From Pseudomonadota bacterium (lineage in GTDB: Bacteria > Pseudomonadota > Alphaproteobacteria > Rhizobiales > Phreatobacteraceae), in contig JAIUOO010000001.1 in NCBI GenBank assembly GCA_020161695.1, positions 124,001 to 188,000 on the forward strand: a DNA stretch of 64,000 nucleotides, given 5' to 3'. Of this stretch, positions 37,968 to 46,360 are shown one piece after another. The notes beneath the pieces are model-generated. The model was given only the letters and a program-made list of their open reading frames with translations, had not been told where the DNA came from and ran no database searches. The position numbers were made by a program, and so were the translations under genes. Every line of letters starts with the position of its first letter. The first letter of the stretch is position 1.

Positions 37968-38840
37968 ATGGCGAAAGTCGCTTTCCTCGGTCTCGGCGTC
38001 ATGGGCTACCCCATGGCCGGCCATCTCAAGGCCAAGGGCGGCCACGACCTGACGGTGTACAACCGCACATTCGCCAAGGCCGAAGCCTGGGCGAAGCAGC
38101 ACGGCGGCACCGCCGCAAGGACACCGAAGGAGGCCGCCGCCGGCCAGGACTTCGTCTTCTGCTGCGTCGGCAACGACGATGACCTGCGTTCCGTCACGAT
38201 CGGCCCGGACGGCGCCTTCCAGGCCATGGCCAGGGGCTCGGTCTTCGTCGACAACACCACGGCATCGGCGGATGTCGCGCGCGAACTGCAGGCCAAGGCC
38301 AAGGCGCTCGGCATCGGCTTCGTCGATGCGCCGGTTTCCGGCGGCCAGGCCGGCGCCGAGAACGGCGTGCTGACCGTCATGTGCGGCGGCGAGGAAGCCG
38401 ACTATGCCCGCGCGGAGCCGGTCATCGCGGCCTATGCCCGCGCCTGCCGCAGGCTCGGCGGGCCGGGAGCGGGCCAGCTCGCCAAGATGGTCAACCAGAT
38501 CTGCATTGCCGGCCTCGTGCAGGGCCTGTCCGAGGGCCTTCACTTCGCCCGCAAGGCCGGGCTCGACATCGAGCAGCTCGTCGATGTCATCTCCAAGGGC
38601 GCGGCCGGTTCCTGGCAGATGGAGAACCGCCACAAGACCATGAACCAGGACAAGTTCGATTTCGGCTTCGCCGTCGACTGGATGCGCAAGGATCTCGGCA
38701 TCTGCCTCGCCGAAGCGCGCCGCAACGGCGCGACCCTGCCGGTCACGGCGGTCGTGGATCAGTTCTACGGCGAGGTCCAGTCGATGGGCGGCGGCCGCTG
38801 GGACACGTCGAGCCTGTTCGCCCGGCTGGAGCGCAAGTAA
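37968..38840 (+). CDS. 3-hydroxyisobutyrate dehydrogenase-family oxidoreductase
   Basis: A 290-residue beta-hydroxyacid dehydrogenase. The NAD(P) motif 'FLGLGVMGYPMAGHL' starts it; the substrate-binding 'FVDAPVSGGQAGAENG' is near residue 120; and the catalytic Lys is in 'GAGQLAKMVNQ' near residue 170. Members reduce or oxidise 3-hydroxyisobutyrate, tartronate semialdehyde, 4-hydroxybutyrate-type or glyoxylate compounds. The specific substrate cannot be read. It is divergent from the TRAP genes, and a strong terminator follows. Confidence 0.88.
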   Translation: MAKVAFLGLGVMGYPMAGHLKAKGGHDLTVYNRTFAKAEAWAKQHGGTAARTPKEAAAGQDFVFCCVGNDDDLRSVTIGPDGAFQAMARGSVFVDNTTASADVARELQAKAKALGIGFVDAPVSGGQAGAENGVLTVMCGGEEADYARAEPVIAAYARACRRLGGPGAGQLAKMVNQICIAGLVQGLSEGLHFARKAGLDIEQLVDVISKGAAGSWQMENRHKTMNQDKFDFGFAVDWMRKDLGICLAEARRNGATLPVTAVVDQFYGEVQSMGGGRWDTSSLFARLERK

Positions 38841-38878
38841 CCACCTGGCGCGCGCCGCGCGCGGACTGCCATGCCCTA

Positions 38879-38922
38879 GAAAATGGGCCGCGGGATCAGC
38901 TGCCGCGGCCCATTTTCTTTTT
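38879..38922 (+). terminator. Intrinsic terminator, probably bidirectional
   Basis: A 15-bp perfect stem, GAAAATGGGCCGCGG with CCGCGGCCCATTTTC (38879-38893 and 38903-38917), then TTTTT. The A run on the 5' side makes it usable from the minus strand too, serving the convergent caspase-like gene. Confidence 0.93.
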
Positions 38923-38937
38923 CCGCCCAGCGCCGCG

Positions 38938-40968
38938 TCAGGGGCGGCGGCGGATGTTCGGCGCGGCAGGCCGCGAAGCACGCGGCGCCTGGAACGAGGG
39001 GCGCGGCGCCTGCATCCGCGGAGCCTGGAAGCTCGGCCGCGCCTGCATCCGGGGCTGCACGCTCGGGCGCGACTGGAACTGCGGCCGCTGCTGGATGCGC
39101 GGCTGGAAGTTCGGGCGCTGCTGGAAGTTCGGGCGCGGCTGCATCTGCGGCCTGACATTGCCCTGCACCGGACCGCGGAAAGCCCCGCCGCGCCGGGGAC
39201 CGGCATTGGGACCGCCGATCGGCTGGTTGCCGATGCCGGCATCCCGGACCCGGCGGCCGGTGTTCGGATCGATGCCGCGTCCAACCACGCCCGGTCCACC
39301 GGGGCGACCGATCTGCGGGCCACCCGGACGACCGATCTGCGGAGCGCCGACATTCGGCCCGCGGGGAGCCGGATTGATCATGCCCGGCTGGTTGCCGGGA
39401 GCGAGACGCGCACCGGGCGGCTGGATGACCCCCGGACCCGGCCGGACGCCTCCACCCGGCAGGGCAGCGCCGCCGGCGCCGCCCGGAAGGGGCCGGAAGC
39501 CGGGACCGCCGGCGCCACCGGGGCCGGGAAAGCCTCCCGGCCTTCCGCCGGGCGGCAGACCGATGCGCGGACCGGCGCGCGGCGTCAGCACCACCGGCTG
39601 CACGCGCGGGCGCACGAAGCGCTGGATGACGATGGGCGAGGCGATGATCGCCGCGGCGGCCACCACCGGCAGCACACCCCAGATGGGGGGCGGCGGCGGC
39701 GGCAGCGCATAGACCGGCGCGATCGGCGGGCCGAGATAGATCGACGGCGCGATAATCACCTCGTCGTAGAAGGCCGGCGGAGCCGGCTCCCAGTAGATCG
39801 GGTCATAGACCACCTCGACCACCGGCAGCGGCGGCGGGATGTCCTCGTAAACGACCTCGACGAAGTCGGCGGGCGGCGCGACGGCGACCTGAAGGCGCTC
39901 CAGCCGCCAGCGCGCCTCGGCCGAATGCGGCCCGCGCGGATAGCGCCGGAGATAGGTCCAGTAGGCCTGCGCCGAGCCGACCCGGGTCGTGCGTCGCCAG
40001 ACGAGCGCCTCGCGCTTGGCGGCCAGCAGGCGCTTGATGCGCGCGGCGAGCGGATCATCGGGATGGATGCGCAGGAAGGCCTGATAGCCCTCGATCGAGT
40101 CCCGCTCGATGGCGAGCGCATAGGCCTCCTGAGAGGACAGGCCCTCCATCGGGCGCTCCGCCAGCGGCGGCGCGGGCGGCGGCGTCGAGCCGGTCGTCTC
40201 GCCGGCATTCAGGACCGGGACCGGCGGCTGAAGCGCCGAGACCTCCCACGGCGTGTCGCGGCCATTGGTGAGCTGGTGCACGCGGAGGCGCGCCCGCGCG
40301 ACCGCCTCGTCCAGCGGAACGCCGGGCGCGGCGAGCTGTTCGGCGAGTGCGGTGGCGAAGCGGCCATAGGCCTGATCGGCGGTCACCGACACCTGCCCCG
40401 GCGCGGCGGCCGAGGCGATCAGCAGGCCCGGCGCGCCGTCGATGACGCCGAGGCCCGGCCCCACGGGACGCCCGACGGCGGCATAGGGATGGTCGCGCGA
40501 CAGATCGAGCAGGACGACCCGCGCCTTGGACGGCACGGCAGCGATGGCGCGGGCGATGTCGGCGATGCGCACCCCGCCGATCGGCACGTCGGCCTCGCCC
40601 GAGACGGCGACGTCGGAGGGAATGAAATAGCTGTCGCTCTCGTGCTGCAGGCCGAGGCCCGCGAGATAGACGATGGCGACCGAATCGGGACCTGCCTCGC
40701 GCAGCTTGCCGATGAACTCGGCGACCGCCTGCCGCACCTCGGCGGATGTCAGGTCCGCGCCCTCGACGGTCGAGAAGCCGAGATCGCGCAGCGTGCGGGC
40801 GACGAGGCCAGCATCGTTCAGCGCGTTCGGCATGGGGTTGGTGGCGTAGCCGCCCGCGCCGAGCACAAGCGCAACGCGCGTCTCGGCGAGCGTCGGCGAT
40901 GCTGCGAGGGCCGTGAGCAGCGCGCCGGCCAGAAGGCCGATCCCGCGCCTGATCATGGTTCGGAACAT
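38938..40968 (-). CDS. Caspase-fold (peptidase C14-like) protein lacking the catalytic dyad
   Basis: A 676-residue exported protein with a signal peptide ('IGLLAGALLTALAASPTLAE'). Residues 30-250 follow the bacterial caspase pattern ('RVALVLGAGGYATNPMPNALNDA'-like opening, 'SYFIPSDV', 'TPWEVSAL'). But the His of the usual YYAGHG is Leu105 ('YLAGLGLQ') and the Cys of DACR is Ser157 ('LLDLSRDHPY'), so proteolysis is unlikely. Residues 290-370 hold the helical repeats common after such domains. One hydrophobic helix ('VLPVVAAAAIIASPIVI') precedes a 200-residue tail rich in Gly, Pro and Arg, ending in RPxFQ repeats. GGGAG precedes ATG 40968. Confidence 0.8.
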   Translation of the reverse strand: MFRTMIRRGIGLLAGALLTALAASPTLAETRVALVLGAGGYATNPMPNALNDAGLVARTLRDLGFSTVEGADLTSAEVRQAVAEFIGKLREAGPDSVAIVYLAGLGLQHESDSYFIPSDVAVSGEADVPIGGVRIADIARAIAAVPSKARVVLLDLSRDHPYAAVGRPVGPGLGVIDGAPGLLIASAAAPGQVSVTADQAYGRFATALAEQLAAPGVPLDEAVARARLRVHQLTNGRDTPWEVSALQPPVPVLNAGETTGSTPPPAPPLAERPMEGLSSQEAYALAIERDSIEGYQAFLRIHPDDPLAARIKRLLAAKREALVWRRTTRVGSAQAYWTYLRRYPRGPHSAEARWRLERLQVAVAPPADFVEVVYEDIPPPLPVVEVVYDPIYWEPAPPAFYDEVIIAPSIYLGPPIAPVYALPPPPPPIWGVLPVVAAAAIIASPIVIQRFVRPRVQPVVLTPRAGPRIGLPPGGRPGGFPGPGGAGGPGFRPLPGGAGGAALPGGGVRPGPGVIQPPGARLAPGNQPGMINPAPRGPNVGAPQIGRPGGPQIGRPGGPGVVGRGIDPNTGRRVRDAGIGNQPIGGPNAGPRRGGAFRGPVQGNVRPQMQPRPNFQQRPNFQPRIQQRPQFQSRPSVQPRMQARPSFQAPRMQAPRPSFQAPRASRPAAPNIRRRP

Positions 40969-41087
40969 GGAAATCTCCCGGATTCCTGACACGGCCATCG
41001 TCGCCCCGCATGCCGCAACGTGAGATTGCGCGGGATTTCGTGGCGAAGGCAAGGCGGGACCGCCGTCAGCATAGCTGATCGCCACGA

Positions 41088-41714
41088 TCACAGACGCTCG
41101 GCGATGCGCCGCCTCAGGACCGGCAGCAAGTGCGCCTCGAACCAGGGATGGCGCTTGAGCCAGCCGGAATTGCGCCAGGAGGGATGCGGCATGGCGAAGA
41201 CCGCCGGCTGCGCCGAAACCTCGAGAATGGTCTCCCAGTTCCCGACCGTCTCCGTCAGCGTCGGCGCGATCAGGCGGCCAAGCCCGAGGCGGGTGAGGTG
41301 ATAGTGCTGGGCCGTCGCCCCGACCGCAAGGATCAGGTCGATCTGCGGCATGGCCGCCATCAGCCGGTCATGCCACGTGGCGCGGCATTCGGGGCGCGGC
41401 GGCAGGTCGGAGCCCTTGGCATCGAGGCCCGGGAAACAGAAGCCCATCGGCACGACGGCAATGCGGGCGCGGTCGTAGAACGTCGCGGCGTCGATCGCCA
41501 TCCAGCTGCGGAGCCGGTCGCCCGACGGGTCCGTGAAAGGACGACCGGAAGCATGGACGCGCGTGCCCGGCGCCTGTCCCGCGATCAGGATGCGCGCCGT
41601 CGCCGAGGGCCACGCGACCGGGCGCGGCTCGTGCGGCAATGGTCGCCGGATCGGCTGTTCCACGCAGATCCGGCAGGCGGCAATGGCTTGGCTGAGCGAG
41701 GCGAGGTCGTCCAC
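41088..41714 (-). CDS. Uracil-DNA glycosylase-superfamily protein
   Basis: A 208-residue protein with the UDG fold, close to the COG1573-like group. Motif A is 'ILIAGQAPGTRVHASGRPFTDPSG', read as GQAPG near residue 46 and the PF-D-SG stretch after it; motif C/B is 'FAMPHPSWRNSGW' near residue 172. An N-terminal 'CRIC' recalls family 4/5 enzymes, but only two of their four cluster cysteines are evident. It may remove uracil or another lesion; activity is uncertain. The GTG start lies directly after a GGGG stretch. Confidence 0.75.
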   Translation of the reverse strand: MDDLASLSQAIAACRICVEQPIRRPLPHEPRPVAWPSATARILIAGQAPGTRVHASGRPFTDPSGDRLRSWMAIDAATFYDRARIAVVPMGFCFPGLDAKGSDLPPRPECRATWHDRLMAAMPQIDLILAVGATAQHYHLTRLGLGRLIAPTLTETVGNWETILEVSAQPAVFAMPHPSWRNSGWLKRHPWFEAHLLPVLRRRIAERL

Positions 41715-41745
41715 CCCGCTGCCATAGCACGGCTCGGCAGAGCGA

Positions 41746-42357
41746 TCAGGGCACGGAGCCGGGACGCGCAGCCATGGCGGCGTGCCAGCGCTTCAGGTCG
41801 ACGAGTTCGTCGGGCACCGTGACGCGGGTCGGCCGGAGGAAGTCGATGGCGACCAAGCCCGTCAGGTCGGCATTGGTGTAGCGGTCGCAGCAGATGAACT
41901 CGCGCCCCTTCAACTGCCGATCGAGGAAGGCCAGTTCGTCGACGATGCGACCCTTGTTGACCTCGCCCCATTCCTTCACCTGCGGCACCTCCATCTGCAC
42001 CATGGCGGGATGCAGGTGACGGAAGGCCGAGGCGATGGTCGCCAGCAGGTGCATTTCGAGCCGCCGCGACCACATCTCGATCTCGCCGATCTCCTTCGCC
42101 GTCCTGCCGAACAGGTTCGGCTCGGGATGCAGCGCCTCGATATAGCGGCAGATGGCGACCGACTCCGAGATCACCGAGCCGTCGTCGAGTTCGAGCGCGG
42201 GCGTGCGCTTGCGCGGGTTGACCGCCGAATAGCTCTCCGACTTCTGCTCCATCTTGCCGAGATCGATCTGGACCTTGGGGATGTCGATGCCCTTCTCGGC
42301 GAGAAAGATCCGCACGCGGCGCGGATTGGGGGCAAGCTGCGTGTCGTAGAGCTTCAT
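41746..42357 (-). CDS. Glutathione S-transferase
   Basis: A 203-residue cytosolic GST with an N-terminal thioredoxin-fold domain ('LYDTQLAPNPRRVRIFLAEKG', then the cis-Pro 'KRTPALELDDGSVISESVAI', whose ES contacts glutathione) and an all-helical C-terminal domain with the N-capping 'YTNADLTGLVAIDF'. Ser or Tyr near residue 5 would activate the thiol. ATG 42357 matches the family start, although the frame extends to 42492. The class and substrate are not predictable. Confidence 0.88.
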   Translation of the reverse strand: MKLYDTQLAPNPRRVRIFLAEKGIDIPKVQIDLGKMEQKSESYSAVNPRKRTPALELDDGSVISESVAICRYIEALHPEPNLFGRTAKEIGEIEMWSRRLEMHLLATIASAFRHLHPAMVQMEVPQVKEWGEVNKGRIVDELAFLDRQLKGREFICCDRYTNADLTGLVAIDFLRPTRVTVPDELVDLKRWHAAMAARPGSVP

Positions 42358-42481
42358 GGGGCTTCCTCGGGCCGGAAATGCTTGTTGTCGTGTAACCGCA
42401 CCATGGCGGCATGAACCGGTCAAGCCGGCAGTCCGGGGGAGCATGACCTCCTCCCGGACGCCGTTCGGACGCCGCACTGCA

Positions 42482-43003
42482 TCAGGGAGCAACGACGCTG
42501 CGGCCCCTGAACCCGAGCGAGGCCATCGCGATACCGCGGCCGAGGAACAGGCCGCCGAGCCCGCCGATCAGCAGGCTCCTGACGACCGCGAACCCCGGGT
42601 CGGACGCGTAGCCCGGCGCAATCGCCAGGATGACCGCGAACACATAGCGGCTCGCGAACATGACGATGATCAGGACCAGCGACAGCCATTCGCCCGGCAG
42701 CCGCACGGTCATCGGCTGCTCGCCGGGTTCAGCGCCCGAGGCAAGCCCGAGGCGCGCACCGCTGGCCGCGCCCAGCGACAGAGCCGCCAGCCAGGCGGTC
42801 GCGGCCTCGACCGAAACGTGGCCGGCGATCAGCGACGACAGGCTCACGCCGACCATCGCCAGCGGCATGATCAGCAGGCGCCGGACGTCGATTGTCCGGT
42901 CTTTCGTGCTCGTGTATCCGAGGTAGAGCACGAGGGCGAGCAGGGCCCAGACCCAGCGCGGTGTGCCGCGGACGATTTCGATGATGAAGGCCGTAGTGGT
43001 CAT
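42482..43003 (-). CDS. Five-helix membrane protein (DUF6622-like)
   Basis: A 173-residue membrane protein with about five hydrophobic segments. The opening 'RGTPRWVWALLALVLYLGY' and 'RRLLIMPLAMVGVSLSSL' resemble the DUF6622 family as I remember it, with moderate certainty. The function is unknown. It is divergent from a membrane-anchored LytTR regulator across 111 bp. Membrane partners of LytTR proteins often act as their inhibitors, so a two-gene regulatory unit is possible. Confidence 0.65.
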   Translation of the reverse strand: MTTTAFIIEIVRGTPRWVWALLALVLYLGYTSTKDRTIDVRRLLIMPLAMVGVSLSSLIAGHVSVEAATAWLAALSLGAASGARLGLASGAEPGEQPMTVRLPGEWLSLVLIIVMFASRYVFAVILAIAPGYASDPGFAVVRSLLIGGLGGLFLGRGIAMASLGFRGRSVVAP

Positions 43004-43114
43004 TGCGGGAAGTCTCCGGTGCGAAAGGCCGAGGGATGTCGGCCGCCGAAGTGCTGATTGGCCGAGGCCGGCCCGGCGCGGAACCGCTGTTTCGCCAGTC
43101 GACGGGGATCATTC

Positions 43115-43921
43115 GTGAACGAAAGTCCCCTGTCGTTGGCGCTTCGCCAGTTGCGCGCCTTCGCCGCGGGGCCGCGCGGCCAGATGACCGTCGCGGTCGT
43201 CGCGCTCACCGCCACCGTGATCGGCCCGTTCGGCACGGCCGAGCGCATGAGCTTCGGCCCGCGCCTCCTCTACTGGGCCGCCATGACCGCCTCGCACGCC
43301 ATGATCGCCGTCCTGATCATCGTGACCGTCTTCCACATGCTGGCCCGGTGGACCGGGCAGCGCTGGCCGCGCCTGGCGGCGGGCGGACTGGTGGCATCGC
43401 TGCCGCTGGCGGCGATCCAGATCGCGGTGGCGCAGGCGTCGGCGGGCATGCCGCTGACCCTCGCCAATGCAGCATCGACCCTGGCGACCACTGTCACGAT
43501 CACTCTCGCCGTCACCGTTCTGGTCGGCCTCTTCCGAAACCAGGACGATCCTGAAAGTGCCGCTGGGCCGATGCAGCCGGCATCCGCGCCGCCGGCCCCG
43601 CGCCCGGGTACCGCCTTTCTCGCGCGGCTGCCGGTCGAGACCGGCCGCGACCTCGTCAGCCTGACGATGCAGGACCACTATATCGAGGTACGGACCCGCA
43701 CCGGCAGCACCCTGTTGCTGATGCGCCTCTCCGACGCGATCAGGGAACTGGACGGCGTCGCGGGCATGCAGATCCACCGCTCGCACTGGGTTGCCAGAGG
43801 CGCGGTGGCGCGTCTGATCCGGGACGACGGGCGCATGCAGGTGGAGCTCGTCGATGGCAGGCGGCTGCCGGTCAGCCGCTCCTTCGCACCCGAAGTTCGG
43901 CTGGCAGGCTTTCCCGAATAG
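43115..43921 (+). CDS. Membrane-anchored LytTR transcriptional regulator
   Basis: A 268-residue protein with four hydrophobic helices in the first 160 residues ('MTVAVVALTATVIGPFG', 'LLYWAAMTASHAMIAVLIIV', 'LVASLPLAAIQIAVAQA', 'LATTVTITLAVTVLVGLF') and a C-terminal LytTR DNA-binding domain ('LVSLTMQDHYIEVRTRTGST', 'MQIHRSHWVARGAVARL', 'GRRLPVSRSFAPEVR'). No receiver domain is present, so the membrane part is the likely sensor. The GTG start follows GGGGA. Two gene neighbours, a membrane protein upstream (divergent) and a kinase convergent, are not obvious partners of a phosphorelay. Confidence 0.85.
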   Translation: MNESPLSLALRQLRAFAAGPRGQMTVAVVALTATVIGPFGTAERMSFGPRLLYWAAMTASHAMIAVLIIVTVFHMLARWTGQRWPRLAAGGLVASLPLAAIQIAVAQASAGMPLTLANAASTLATTVTITLAVTVLVGLFRNQDDPESAAGPMQPASAPPAPRPGTAFLARLPVETGRDLVSLTMQDHYIEVRTRTGSTLLLMRLSDAIRELDGVAGMQIHRSHWVARGAVARLIRDDGRMQVELVDGRRLPVSRSFAPEVRLAGFPE

Positions 43922-43955
43922 GCGCCAGCCCCGCCTCATCGGGCGGGCTGTCGGG

Positions 43956-45569
<1,614 letters not shown>

Positions 45570-45660
45570 TCGAGCGCACCTCTCCCAACGCAACGCAACC
45601 TGCGTCTGAAATGTGGCAGGGGGTGATTAACGGCAGGTCGACATCCATGGTAAACGAACC

Positions 45661-46245
45661 ATGAACAGCCTGTCCCGCCCGCTGCGATTCGGGCATTGCC
45701 AGACGCCCTCCATGGCCCGCTTCCCCGCCCGCCGGCACCGCGTGAATCGCGGCTTCGCGCTGCTGTCGATGACGGCCTTTCTCGTCGCCGGCGGGGTCCT
45801 CGCCTATGTGCTCAACATGCGTGCGCCACGGCCGCAGATCACCGGCCATGCCCGGATCATCGATGGCGACAGCCTGATGGTCGCGGGAACCGAGGTCCGG
45901 CTGTGGGGCATCGACGCGCCGGAACTGTTCCAGCGCTGCATGCGCGACGGCCGCGAGGTGCAGTGCGGGCGCGAGGCCGCCCGGGCGCTGATCGCGATGG
46001 TGGCGGGCCAGCAGGTGACCTGCGACCGCCGCGACATGGACCGCTTCGGGCGTACCGTCGCGACCTGCCGCGTCGAGGCCGTCGACCTTGCCCAGGCCAT
46101 GGTCAGCGCCGGCCATGCCGTCTCGTTCGGCGGCTATTATTCCGAGGAGGCGCAGGCCCGCGCTGGGCGACGCGGCCTGTGGGCCGGGGAGTTCATGCGC
46201 CCGCGCGAGTGGCGTGATCGCGGGCGCCCACACCCGGGCGCGTGA
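45661..46245 (+). CDS. Thermonuclease (SNase-like) family nuclease
   Basis: A 194-residue protein with one N-terminal hydrophobic helix ('FALLSMTAFLVAGGVLAYVL') and an SNase domain. Catalytic residues of staphylococcal nuclease are kept: Arg and Glu in 'VRLWGIDAPELFQ' and the second Arg in 'DRFGRTVATC'; the Asp of 'ARIIDGDSL' binds calcium. It is likely anchored in the inner membrane facing the periplasm, or secreted. The start may be ATG 45661 or 45712; neither has a strong ribosome site. Confidence 0.85.
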   Translation: MNSLSRPLRFGHCQTPSMARFPARRHRVNRGFALLSMTAFLVAGGVLAYVLNMRAPRPQITGHARIIDGDSLMVAGTEVRLWGIDAPELFQRCMRDGREVQCGREAARALIAMVAGQQVTCDRRDMDRFGRTVATCRVEAVDLAQAMVSAGHAVSFGGYYSEEAQARAGRRGLWAGEFMRPREWRDRGRPHPGA

Positions 46246-46290
46246 CGGCGGCAACTAACTGCCTCTGAACATGGCGGTTTCCGCGCACCG

Positions 46291-46309
46291 GTAACCCGAC
46301 GTTAACCAT
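46291..46309. promoter_or_regulatory. CtrA-like box upstream of the Amt-kinase gene
   Basis: GTAA-CCCGACG-TTAA followed by CCAT: one mismatch from the CtrA consensus TTAA-N7-TTAA and containing the 8-mer TTAACCAT. It ends about 50 bp upstream of the Amt-kinase ATG at 46361. Confidence 0.5.
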
Positions 46310-46360
46310 ACCGGGCGAGATTGGCCCCGGTAGGCGACCCGCCTGCGGCTGGACCCCTGC

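Noticed and set aside
39000..39160. Short periodic repeats that could suggest a repeat array or CRISPR-like structure
   Set aside because: The periodicity is coding: it is the RPxFQ tail of the caspase-like protein, with no constant spacer length or leader.
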